64,000 bases of DNA. It comes from Entamoeba histolytica HM-1:IMSS. Lineage: Eukaryota > Evosea > Mastigamoebida > Endamoebidae. The position numbers and the translations under genes were made by a program. This document shows, piece by piece, positions 19,622 through 29,981 of the stretch (position 1 is its first letter; each line of letters opens with the position of its first letter). Under the pieces are notes generated by a model. It made no database searches and was not told the origin of the DNA. It saw only the letters and a program-made list of their open reading frames with translations. The stretch spans positions 39,316-103,315 of the forward strand of contig NW_001914888.1 of assembly GCF_000208925.1 (NCBI RefSeq). Direction: 5' to 3'.

Positions 19622-21178
19622 ATGGAGGATTTACTTCACGATTATTTAATTGTTGATACAAATATTTTTCTTCGTGATACTGGAGCAAAACTAAATCGAT
19701 TTGCACATCATATTGTTACAGTTGAAGATGTAATTAAAGAAGTAAAGGATGAAGTATCACGACACAGACTAGAAACCCTACCATATGACTTAGAATTATC
19801 TGAACCTAAACAAGAAGACATTGACTACACTGTTAGATTCTCAAAAGAAACTGGAGATTATAGAAATTTATCATTACAAGACATTAAGGTTATTGCTCTT
19901 GCTGTACGCTATGTTAGAGAAAAATTACCATTTCTTGAACTTGCAAAACATCCTGGAGACTCAAGAAAAGTGATGAATGAACAAGAACGATTAAAAAAAA
20001 TTCATGAAATGAAACAAACTAAGTCTAGTAAGAAAGAAGAAAAAGAAACACAGAAGAATGATGAAGAGCATAAATCATTAACATGGACTGTTCCTGTAAA
20101 AAGTGAGGAAGTTAAAGGAACGGAAGACCCAAGATTTCCAAAATTAGGGGAAATGTTAAATGCAAAAACAAGACCTAAAATTGTTACTCAATATGATTAT
20201 GATCCAGAAGAAGAAGAGCATAAAGAAAAAGTTGATGTATTTGCAGAAACAGATAAAGAAAATGAAGAAGATAAAGGATATAATGATTATAATGATTATA
20301 ATGAAATATTTGAAGAAGAAGAAATAGAAGAAGAAGAAAATGAAGAAGAAGACACAGAAGAAACATTAATAAAAGAAGAAGACAATAAAGAAGAAATAAA
20401 AGAAGAGGAGGATAAAGATATTGGTAAAGTTCGAATTGAACCAAATGAAGATAGTCAAAGAACAGAATTTATTGTTACTAAAGCACCAATTAAAAAAGAA
20501 AAAGAGGTTGAAGTTGATGAAGATGGGTTCATTAGTGTAAGTAAAGGCAAGAAAAAAGAAAATAAAAAGAAAGATGATGGGTTTGGAGAATGGATCACAC
20601 CAACAAACTATCATCAATTAACAAAGAAAACAACATTTGAAAAAAACGCAATTAAACCATTACGTGTTGTTTGTATGACTTCTGATTATACAATGCAAAA
20701 TGTAATGATGCAAATGGGAATTCGAGTGATGTCTGTTGAAGGAAAAATGATAAGAAAAATAATGAAATGGATGTTAAAATGCCTTATTTGTCAAGAACAA
20801 ATTTTTGATATGACAAAAATGTTTTGTCCAAAATGTGGATATCATGATTTAAGACGTATTTCCTATTATGTATTAGCAAATGGATCAATTAAAGAAAACT
20901 TTAATGCAAATAAAACACTTAGTAAACGTGGTAGAATTTATAATGTTACTGTTCCTAAAGGAGGTAAAGATAAAGGAATTATATTGACTGAAGATGTTTA
21001 CAATGAACGTATTAAAGCAGCAAAAAGAACAGCAAAAAAACATAGTAAAATTACTGATGGGTTTGGAGTTGCTACTCTTGCAGAGAAATCTGTAGTCATT
21101 GAGAATGGAAGAAAGAATCCTAATGTTGCAAGAAGAAAAATAGGAAAGAAAAATAAAAGACTTCAAAAAGATTATTAA
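19622..21178 (+). CDS. NOB1: NOB1, 20S pre-rRNA D-site endonuclease
   Basis: 518 residues in one exon. The N-terminal PIN nuclease domain begins YLIVDTNIFLRD, with the first catalytic Asp, and continues with a conserved Glu (VEDVIKEV) and SLQDIKVIALA. A long Lys/Glu-rich low-complexity insert fills about 130-330. The PIN domain then resumes (LRVVCMTSDYTMQNVMMQMG). The NOB1 zinc ribbon follows (CLICQ...CPKCGYHDLRRISY) and then the family-specific tail. NOB1 cuts 20S pre-rRNA to mature 18S in late 40S particles. The acidic insert is much longer than in yeast or human NOB1, and about a third of the protein is Glu or Lys. Confidence 0.95.
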   Translation: MEDLLHDYLIVDTNIFLRDTGAKLNRFAHHIVTVEDVIKEVKDEVSRHRLETLPYDLELSEPKQEDIDYTVRFSKETGDYRNLSLQDIKVIALAVRYVREKLPFLELAKHPGDSRKVMNEQERLKKIHEMKQTKSSKKEEKETQKNDEEHKSLTWTVPVKSEEVKGTEDPRFPKLGEMLNAKTRPKIVTQYDYDPEEEEHKEKVDVFAETDKENEEDKGYNDYNDYNEIFEEEEIEEEENEEEDTEETLIKEEDNKEEIKEEEDKDIGKVRIEPNEDSQRTEFIVTKAPIKKEKEVEVDEDGFISVSKGKKKENKKKDDGFGEWITPTNYHQLTKKTTFEKNAIKPLRVVCMTSDYTMQNVMMQMGIRVMSVEGKMIRKIMKWMLKCLICQEQIFDMTKMFCPKCGYHDLRRISYYVLANGSIKENFNANKTLSKRGRIYNVTVPKGGKDKGIILTEDVYNERIKAAKRTAKKHSKITDGFGVATLAEKSVVIENGRKNPNVARRKIGKKNKRLQKDY

Positions 21179-21370
21179 TATTATGTAAAATGTTATTGTT
21201 TCTTGTCAACACTCCTTTAAAAAAGAAGGATATTAACAACGATTTACTAAATTAGAATAACTACTTTTTAATTTATTTTTAATTTAATTTTATAATAAAA
21301 ATCTTAGTAAAAGAAATAAATATTAACTGATTTCAGTTGTTCTAATTTATGCATTAAACAAACGCTGAAA

Positions 21371-22108
21371 TTAGAATGCATATGGCATACCTGGGAGAGT
21401 ACCTGAGAACCCATCAAAGAATTGGGCGAATGGGTCAACATAATAACGGCTTGCATAATATGTTAAATAATCATCAGTCAAAGAATATTCTATATCTTCA
21501 GTTTCATCAACATCTTCAATCTCTTCTTCATTTTCTTCTTCTTCCTCATCATCATCATCTTCTTCTCCTTCAAGAGCCTCAAGATCTTCATCAAGTTCAG
21601 CATCAAGGTCATCATCAAGGAACATATCTTCTTCATTATCACCAAGTTGATATTCTTCATAGTCATCATTATCAAATTCATTCATGTCTTCAATGTCTTC
21701 ATTTTCTTCTTCATTTTCTTCTTCTTCCTCTATGTCATCCTCTACATTTTCTTCTTCTTCATTGTCTTCAATCTCATACTCATCATCATTTTCTTCATCG
21801 TTGTTTTCATATGCAACATCATTTAAAGCATACTCTTCTTGTGAGTCACTCTACAAACCAATAAATATTTTTCCTTTTGACTTTCAAAATTCCTTCTTTT
21901 ATGTAATTGTGTTGTTTGTTATGATTCACGAAATAAACAACATAAATAATACTTTGACTTTTCACAGTATATCATTTTGATATTAAAAGGAATGTGCTTG
22001 ATTATATAAGTAACAAAAACAAACAGTGAATAACTCAACATCTGCAGCATCAACTTCGTATGCATTGGCAGCAAAAAGAACCATTAGTAAAAACAAAAAT
22101 GCCTTCAT
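21371..22108 (-). CDS. Secreted highly acidic protein
   Basis: Exons 22108-22025 and 21850-21371 give 187 residues. The first exon encodes a signal peptide (MKAFLFLLMVLFAANAYEVD) and the second an Asp/Glu-rich chain. The 174-base intron begins GTTTGTTTTT and ends TTTGTAG; it is long for this genome. After the signal, most residues are Glu, Asp or Asn, in runs such as EEEEENEEEN and DDDDEEEEEN. A more ordered aromatic C-terminus follows (LTYYASRYYVDPFAQFFDGF). It is probably exported or luminal, and a calcium-binding or polyanion role is possible but unproven. Without the splice the acidic frame would lack any signal peptide. Confidence 0.72.
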
Positions 22109-22318
22109 TATGATAATATAAAATATAATTTCTAAAATTCTTTTTCAGTTCTTTTTATTTTTTTTATAATTCTTTTTTATTATTTTTTGTTCTTGACTTT
22201 TCTTGTTTTTAATTTTCTCTTCTAAAATGAGATACATAGCATAAAATAATGAATTGAGTTTTATCTGATTTTCATCATTTCCTAACCTGTCAATTGCTTT
22301 GGAAAGAAATTACTTGGG

Positions 22319-22615
22319 TCATTCTTCATAACTTCTATGAGAACAATACTCTGAATTCATAGCATCTTCTTGTTTTTTCAATTCTAGTGCACTAATAAAT
22401 CCAGGATAGTTCATTGTTAACCGCTGCTGATTTGATCTTTTTCTATTATTCATTTCTTCAAACTCATCTAGTTCACTAGGATAGTACTCTCCCCACTCTG
22501 ATGCAATTTGGTTCATTTGCTCAACAGTGAGTTCAACTGAGCTTACTGAGATTGGAGATGCTGGTCGATACTCCATAAACCCAAATGGATTTTTTGTTGT
22601 TCTGTTTTTCCTCAT
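22319..22615 (-). CDS. Small unrecognised protein, 98 residues
   Basis: An open frame with an ATG at 22615. It is basic at the start (MRKNRTTKNPFGFMEYR), Glu-rich in the middle (ELTVEQMNQIASEWGEYYPS) and ends CSHRSYEE. Base and amino-acid use look coding. No domain, signal or membrane segment is visible. It may be a real short gene or an old fragment. Confidence 0.42.
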   Translation of the reverse strand: MRKNRTTKNPFGFMEYRPASPISVSSVELTVEQMNQIASEWGEYYPSELDEFEEMNNRKRSNQQRLTMNYPGFISALELKKQEDAMNSEYCSHRSYEE

Positions 22616-24318
22616 TTCTGTTTCTCCTTATAAGTTTCTTTTAATGCTGTTGTCTCTTCATGCTGAGAGACAACTAAATTGGTTATGATGAGGAAGAGAC
22701 AGACAGGATATAAAAAGTGTGTTATTAACATAAACAAGACTTGAAGAAAATGAAAAGGTGATGTTTTGTACTGTCAAAAGACATTTTTCGTTTTTGGACT
22801 AAAGGTTGTACCATTTGTTTTATTTATTACAGATGCTATTTCTTGAATAGTATTTTTTGTTTGATGAGGAATAGAAGTGGTTGTATGAACAAAATAGCTA
22901 ACAACTAGACTATGTTGTTGTACTTGAACAATTAAAGAATGGACAATAATTTATATTATTTTTGGGTGTGGATGGTATTGGTTTATTAGTTGACTTATTT
23001 TGAATGGCTCTAGTCAACTAACATCTAAATTATGACAACAATTAGTTTATTGTGTATTGGTGATGATATTAGATGATTTTTATCAATAATAAAAAATAAG
23101 AGAGTTAATTATTGTTTAGATTCAAATATGAACATTATTCATGATAAAGCATAGTAAGTCATATTAGATGACATACAACAATGTTAAGCTTATTTATGAC
23201 GAAGTCATTATATGGATTTGAGCAATAGTTATTAATGTTTTAAGAACTGCAACCATCATAACATGAATATGTTATGACAGAAAACATTAATATATGGGAT
23301 AGTCAATTGAACAAGAATAATGAGTTAATACACACCAATTCTAACATAAATAAGCAGATTTATTGAAGTTATCAGTTGATTTATTCTTTTGAACAGAATA
23401 ATTTCGTATCAAATTATATAAAAAAGAGTCTAGATAAATGAAATCAATTGTAGTTTGATGAAATTCAATGGAAGTGTCTCATTTCGTATGTATTGTTTAG
23501 TTACATCATTTCTTTTCATTGATTAATACTGAACAATATAATTTTATTTGACTTATATAATGTATTTTTCTTATAATGTTATTGGATTATAAGTTGATAA
23601 TAACTAGATAATCTATTGAATATTTAATGATGAATATGCAATGGTAATTGACTAAACGAAAGATAACAACTATCTGTTATTTTCAAGAAAGAACCAAACA
23701 AAGAGGTTTAATATACTAATCTATGATTAAGTTGTCAGTCTTGTTTTAGTAAATATATTCTAATTAGTGTATTATTATATGGTTTTATTCTTTTATAATC
23801 CAAGAGAACAATATAGTTACTATTTATATTCAATATCCAGTACTTTATCATTATTATAAAAAGAAGTTAGAAACAAAAACACTTTATTTATCATATGTGT
23901 TAATTCAATTTTAATCATAAATAATATAACAACAATTAATAAAACTCAAGTCATTTGATTGTTTGAAAACTATGACCTTCAATAAAACAAAAAAAAAAAC
24001 AAAACAAGAGGAGCTTCTCCCTGAGAATAATAACAGAAAGAGATGAAGTATGTTCATGATTATTTTATAAACTTAATAGTCTAAAGAGTTGTAAAGAAGT
24101 GTATACAATGAAAACAAAGAAAAATACTACTATGATAGAGTACTAATGACGGTATAATAAAGAGAAGAATTGTCACACTCATCAAACAAGTGACATGACA
24201 AGTTTTATTAATTATTTTATAATAAAATTATTTTACATAAAAAATACTATTCATTAAACTATAAATGATATAACTTTAATTCTCATTACCAAAAGAAGAC
24301 TTTTTATTATACTAACAA
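22616..24318 (+). other. AT-rich gene-poor stretch
   Basis: About 1.7 kb. It holds one probable coding fossil on the minus strand (22774-23013, listed separately). The remainder shows no frame, RNA gene or repeat I can support. Confidence 0.45.
22774..23013 (-). pseudogene. Possible decayed coding fragment
   Basis: On the reverse strand, about 80 codons read as plausible protein with a single in-frame TAA in the middle and no ATG. They include LEPFKISQLINQYH before the stop, and VVSYFVHTTTSIPHQTKN and TIQEIASVINKTNG after it, ending at a TGA at 22774. The length without further stops is unusual for such AT-rich DNA. I do not recognise the family, so this could still be chance. Confidence 0.25.
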
Positions 24319-25227
24319 ATGAATATAATTTCTACCACTGATTTATTCAATATTATTCAATACCTGAAGAACGATGACATTATTTCACTTTCGTTGTCTT
24401 GTAAATCAATTAGAAGAGAAATAATGTCTCTGTCATTGAATTTAGTTAAAACAAGGTTTAAAAAAGAAACAAAACAAATAGAACCAATAATCAAACTACT
24501 TCCAAACAATTTCCATTTTGATTTCTTTGTTTTTATGACTTACAAATACAAAACAATGGACAATCAATTTGTTCTACTTCTTCAGACAAATTACAACCAA
24601 TTCAAATACTTCATTCCATTGTTTACACAAAATGAATTATTTCATAAGACTATAAAACAATTTTATATTGAAGTAATAAATAAAGAAGAAATAAATAGCA
24701 CAAGAAATACATTTATTGACTATGTTTATTCACATGCAATTCAATACCATGACATCAACCTGGTTTTTTTCCTACTTTCACACACTAGTTTGATTGATTC
24801 AGAATCATTAAATAGGACTATTCATCTGATACAGAATATTGGTATTGAAATAATTTTTCATTATATGAAGTACCATAATGTAACTAATGAGTCACAAGTC
24901 ATTATTGTCAGAGTATTTCCATATATTGTTTCAGAACCAATAACTAAGTTTTATGTGAATGAGTTGATTCAATTATTAAAATCAAAGACAATGATAGTCA
25001 GGCAAGAAACTGAATGTTGTATCAAATTACTTATTCAAAGACATATGATTGACGCACAATCTATTCCACCATTGTTCAGAAGAGTCGTCATTAATAAAAA
25101 TACTCAACCTCTTCAAAAGAAAGTTGAAAGAAAATTAGAAACACAAAAGAAAGTAATGAAAATTAAACAACCAGTGAATGAATTAAGAAATACACTTCAT
25201 AACTTATTAAAAACCATTGACAATTGA
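24319..25227 (+). CDS. F-box-like helical protein
   Basis: 302 residues in one exon. Residues about 5-35 (DLFNIIQYLKNDDIISLSLS, then CKSIRREI) follow the spacing of a degenerate F-box, the motif that docks substrate receptors onto SKP1-cullin ubiquitin ligases. The remainder is helical, possibly HEAT or ARM-like (TECCIKLLIQRHM), and ends in a Lys-rich stretch. No signal peptide. It is an isolated gene inside the gene-poor island. The F-box call is tentative; the coding call is good. Confidence 0.65.
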   Translation: MNIISTTDLFNIIQYLKNDDIISLSLSCKSIRREIMSLSLNLVKTRFKKETKQIEPIIKLLPNNFHFDFFVFMTYKYKTMDNQFVLLLQTNYNQFKYFIPLFTQNELFHKTIKQFYIEVINKEEINSTRNTFIDYVYSHAIQYHDINLVFFLLSHTSLIDSESLNRTIHLIQNIGIEIIFHYMKYHNVTNESQVIIVRVFPYIVSEPITKFYVNELIQLLKSKTMIVRQETECCIKLLIQRHMIDAQSIPPLFRRVVINKNTQPLQKKVERKLETQKKVMKIKQPVNELRNTLHNLLKTIDN

Positions 25228-27082
25228 TTTGTGATTATAATTATATTATAATAAACAAGGAAGTATTTATTTGTTGTTTTATAAAAATAAATTATGGGAT
25301 ATTCTATATGGTGAATATTTAAATGATATTAGAAAAAAAAGAATCTAAATCATTTGACATATTTAATAGCAAATACATGCTGTTTTATTAAAGTATAAAT
25401 GGTGTTATTATCTTATTAATATTTCTTATACTTAACATTCTTTTATTGAATCTATTTCATTTTCTATTTAAAACTTGGACTTTGTAAATAAAATATACAA
25501 CAATTTCTCTCATTGAAAATACACCTAAAATGAATTAATAATAGCACCATATTAGTTGAATGATTATATCAAACATTAACTAATAAAATATCAAATTGGA
25601 GTGTTTAAATAATAGGCACAAAATAATTGGTATGATGTGTATGATTAGGTGTGGATATCGAAAGATGTATGAGTTAAACCCCCACTTCATGGATTGTTAT
25701 TTTTATTAAAAACGTAATCAATTTGTCAGTATTTTATTTATTTCATTCCTCTTTACATTTTTATTTCACTTCATCACCACAAACATTCTCATTATTCCAC
25801 TTCCTGCCAATTAATTTACTTGATAAATGCATGAATAACAAAAAAAAAACAAAAACAAAAATAAAATGAAAGGTAAGATAATATGATAAAAGAATTAAAT
25901 TAACCATAAATAATGAATAAAATACAAAAGATGAAATGAAATAATTATTAAGAAATAAAATATGATTGTATTAATTATGAATGATAATATAGTCAGTATT
26001 TTGAAGCATTGAGAATGAGTAAATTGATTTAACACAAAACCATTCTATTTAAGCAATTTTTTCAATCCTACTTAAACATAAAAAACTAATAGAGAATGAG
26101 ATTAAAAATGATGAAAATATATTTTTTATTTATTTTAATATAAACATAAAACAAAAAGTGAAATGGCAATTAAAAACAAGTAATATTTTGTTTTATGATT
26201 TATGTTGTATATGAATTATAAATGTTTTAAAATATTAAATTCACAAATATATACTGTATTGAGAAATATTAAGTATTGTTAATAACAAAATAAATAAAGA
26301 ATAATTCTCTTTTTGGTTTTTATTATTACTTAATAATGCTGTAACAAAACATCATTTAATTTATTTATTGTAACATTTTATCACCACCAACTCATAAAAT
26401 ACTTATTTCATTGTATTTATTGATATAGTATTTTCAAATAATATAAATGATATTCAGAATAAAAATATATAAAATAATATAAACATATGAGACAGCACAT
26501 TAAAAAGTATGATAAATTATCAATTTAATAATTGAAAATAATATGAACATGCATATTTGACTTTAGTTATTATTGTATTTAATAAGTATAATATTCATTA
26601 TTTAATAATATTAAAAAAATTAAAAATATTATTAAGCTTATTAATATGAGAAATGATGAATATCAATTAACAACCAAAATAGATTTAATTATATTCTTTT
26701 ATTCTATTTTTCTATTCTAGTTTCATTTCTAATATTATTCATTTAAAATATATGATATTTCGTTATCCAATTCATTTCTTGGTATATTCTTTTATTTATA
26801 ATGTGTATTTGTATCAATTTGATATAATATTGATAATTTATATTTATTTATCATGTTTTGTTCAGCATAAAAATAAAATACTAAATACCAACAATAGACT
26901 AATTTCATAAATAATAATACATATTGAAATTATATATGAAATGATAATATTAATAAAATTTTAAAAGAATAAATAAACACATGATATGAAAGAGAAAAAT
27001 AAATACAAATAGTACCTTGAAAAACAAGAATATCTACTAAGATTGAATAAATAATAATTAACTCAATGAATAATTAAAAAAT
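25228..27082 (+). other. AT-rich gene-free stretch
   Basis: About 1.85 kb with no supported gene on either strand, only AT-rich words, A and T runs and short stop-filled frames. It leads directly into the right copy of the 515-bp repeat. Confidence 0.45.
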
Positions 27083-27596
27083 AGTTAATTAAGTATTAAT
27101 AGATTTTTCATATATTCTTCCTAGTTTAGAGGAGATTAATCCCTTCGCTTATTAAAAAAGAGTAATCTTTTTGTTTAACTTATCATTTATGTTTTTTCTT
27201 GCAAATTGAGAAAATCACTTCTTTGTTTTATTTTTCCTTTTAATGTCTTCTCATCCTTCTTCTGCTTATTTCTTCTTTTTAACCTTTTGTTTATTTTCTG
27301 TCTTAATTTTAAACATTTTCTTTTTCATTTTTTCTTGTTTTATGAATTGGAGAAGGAATCATTTCATTCCCATTATATTATTATGTTTAATTTTCTTTTA
27401 GTCATACCCACACTTTAGTAGATTCTTATATTACACCATGTAATATTCTACCATAATATCTTGCTCCACCCTTTGCAACTTTACCTAATACATTTCTAAT
27501 TCAAATACACCGTCATAACCAGATAATTACCATTAAAATTGAAGTTTTAATTATATTACTGTTTGTGTGTAGTGTTTCAGACATGCTACCTTCGAT
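27083..27596 (-). repeat. About 515-bp dispersed repeat, right copy (inverted)
   Basis: Reverse-complement partner of 16063-16578. Its outer edge (ttcgat at 27591-27596) and inner edge (agttaattaagtattaat) match the left copy's ends, so the two copies have the same boundaries. The open frame 27206-27418 inside it is a low-complexity Phe/Leu translation of the pyrimidine-rich tract and is not called. The repeat ends about 260 bases upstream of the C2-RapGAP gene. Confidence 0.85.
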
Positions 27597-27854
27597 GTAT
27601 AAATAACAACAAGTAAAATAAATAACAAAAAATAAATGAATGAATCTTTCGATTAGAATTGAGAAAGAGTTGATAAATTAATTCTTCATTCAAAAACAAA
27701 TTTGATTAAATTTAAACAAATTATAGTAATACTTAAATCAAGAAAATTCCTCTTCAATAAAAAATACGTCAATTATACTTTTTTTCTGGAATTGAAATAA
27801 CACTAAAATGATAAATAAAAAAACAAAAAAATCAATTTTAGAAAAATAAAATCA

Positions 27855-29867
27855 ATGCAAGACTCTCTTGTAACAATAGCTATCAATATCTTTTCAGCTA
27901 GAAATTTACCAAAAGCAGACCCAACTGGACTATCTGATCCTTATATTATTTTAACTTATACATCATTAAAAGAAGGAGAATTAATAAAGAAAAGAAAAAA
28001 AACTGAAACAATTAAAGAATCACTTTCACCAACATGGAATAATTCATTTGTATTAAAAAATGTAGCTTCAGAAAGTATTTTAACATTTAATTGTTTTGAT
28101 TGGGACAATGCTTTTAAGTTTAGTTCTGATGATTTTCTTGGTAAATTTAAAATTATGGTAGAAAGAATACCAATAAATAAAAAAGTTGTATGGAGAGTTC
28201 CATTAATGGATAGTATGAAGTCTGCTGGTGATTTAATGTTTTGTACATATGCAATTCCATCTACTTCATTTGTACAAACACAAAAAAAAATGTTATTAGG
28301 AAATGTTATTTTAACCATTGAAGAAATGGATACTCCATTATATGTTTGTAGATATCAAAACCGACTTGATGTTAATATCCAAAAAACTAAAGGGTTCATT
28401 AATGAAAAAGAAAAAATACCAGTTTATGCACAAGTTTCAGTTGGAAAACAAATTCTTGAAACTACAGTTTGGAAAAAGAAAGGAGATCCTTTCTGGAATA
28501 GTACGTTTTCATTTTCATTTAAAAACGCTAATAATATTAATATTCAAATTAAAGATTGGAAAATGGTTAGAACTAATACTACATTAGGTTCAGTTACTGT
28601 TAATTTATTTGATATTCCTGATAATCAATTGGTAACTAAAGAAGTACCAATTAAAGGAGGAAATGGAACATTATGTTGTTCTTTCTATATTACAAAATAC
28701 CAAATGATTGATAAAATATTACCAATAGAATGTGAAATTGAAGATGATGGAGATGATTGGTGTAAACAAAACATTCAACCATTTGAATCATTTACTGATG
28801 AATGTAATCCAAAAGGAATTATTGATTCGAAATGCAAAGGAGGATATCATTTTGAATTAAGTAAAGATGATATTGGATCTTTACTCAATGAAGATGTTCC
28901 AATCTTTAATGAGAATTATTTTGAAAAACCCATTGAAGAAGGAATTATTCCAAGTGTTAATAAACGAGCATTTTATAATACAGTAAAAACTTCAATTGGT
29001 CCAATACTTATTGTTGTAGGAGATGAGGTTGGTGGTTTAAAAAAAGCAGTTGTTATTTCTCAGTTTGGAACAGTGAAAACATATGTTAAAGATATACGAG
29101 ATATAGACAGTGAGATAATGAATGTATATGGATTAAAAAAAGAACAAGTTAAAATGAAAGAGTGTGGAAAAGAGATTTGGTCAAAACTAATTGAATATGA
29201 ATCAAGAAATAGACGTCCTGCTTATAAATTTGGATTAGTTGTTGCTACTCAAGGTCAGAAATTTGAACAACAATTTTTATCTAATACTACTACCTCTCCT
29301 CTTTGTCAAGAATTCTTTAATTTAATAGGTAAAACAATTGTTCTTAAAGGTTATAATGGATATAGAGGTGGATTGGATGTTCAGAATAATACAACAGGAA
29401 CACATTCAATTGTTTCTTCTTTCAAAGGAATTGATATTATGTTTCATGTGTCTACAATGTTACAACATGAAGCAAATGATGAACAACATTTAGCTAAAAA
29501 ACGTCATATTGGTAATGATGTTTGTGTAATTATCTTTAAAGAAACTAATAATAAAAAAGATGATGAAATTGACTTAAATTCATTTATTACTCAATTTAAT
29601 CATGTCTTTATTATTGTTTCTCCTGTAGTTATAAAAGGTGTTCCTTTATATCGAGTTTGTGTTTGTTGTAAATCTGCTGTTCAAGGTTTTCTTCCACATT
29701 TTCCACCAGAGAAGTATTTCCCAAGAGATCGTTCATTTGTTGATTGGTTGTTATGTAAAACGATTAATGGAGAACGTGCATCTCTTGAATCACCTCAATT
29801 CATTAAGTCTCAAAGAGTAGCACAAAAAGGATTATTAGAGGTGATAATTTCAAATATAATGAATTGA
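27855..29867 (+). CDS. C2 domain Rap/Rheb-type GTPase-activating protein
   Basis: 670 residues in one exon. Residues about 5-125 are a C2 domain (INIFSARNLPKADPTGLSDP, with Asp residues placed for calcium, then SPTWNNSF). A second C2-like region lies at about 170-270. The C-terminal half is a RapGAP domain: FYNTVKTSIGPILIVVGDE, then FHVSTML and KRHIGNDVCVIIF, where HIGND carries the catalytic Asn thumb. RapGAPs switch off Rap or Rheb GTPases; the C2 modules would bring it to membranes in response to calcium or acidic lipids. Confidence 0.9.
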   Translation: MQDSLVTIAINIFSARNLPKADPTGLSDPYIILTYTSLKEGELIKKRKKTETIKESLSPTWNNSFVLKNVASESILTFNCFDWDNAFKFSSDDFLGKFKIMVERIPINKKVVWRVPLMDSMKSAGDLMFCTYAIPSTSFVQTQKKMLLGNVILTIEEMDTPLYVCRYQNRLDVNIQKTKGFINEKEKIPVYAQVSVGKQILETTVWKKKGDPFWNSTFSFSFKNANNINIQIKDWKMVRTNTTLGSVTVNLFDIPDNQLVTKEVPIKGGNGTLCCSFYITKYQMIDKILPIECEIEDDGDDWCKQNIQPFESFTDECNPKGIIDSKCKGGYHFELSKDDIGSLLNEDVPIFNENYFEKPIEEGIIPSVNKRAFYNTVKTSIGPILIVVGDEVGGLKKAVVISQFGTVKTYVKDIRDIDSEIMNVYGLKKEQVKMKECGKEIWSKLIEYESRNRRPAYKFGLVVATQGQKFEQQFLSNTTTSPLCQEFFNLIGKTIVLKGYNGYRGGLDVQNNTTGTHSIVSSFKGIDIMFHVSTMLQHEANDEQHLAKKRHIGNDVCVIIFKETNNKKDDEIDLNSFITQFNHVFIIVSPVVIKGVPLYRVCVCCKSAVQGFLPHFPPEKYFPRDRSFVDWLLCKTINGERASLESPQFIKSQRVAQKGLLEVIISNIMN

Positions 29868-29981
29868 TAAAGAAATAATCAACAATGAATCATTTATTTT
29901 CTTTCTTTTTTCTTTTATAAACAAAAACCCTTTTTTTATATTTTTTAAAGAAAAAGAAGTGAGATAAATAAAAATTAATTA

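Noticed and set aside
21376..21864. His/Leu/Gln-rich open frame of 162 codons on the plus strand
   Set aside because: It is the complement of the GAA/GAT-rich acidic gene on the other strand; no homology and extreme composition.
27206..27418. 70-codon frame within the right 515-bp repeat
   Set aside because: It is the pyrimidine-rich tract read as Phe/Leu, and the equivalent frame is not kept in the left copy.
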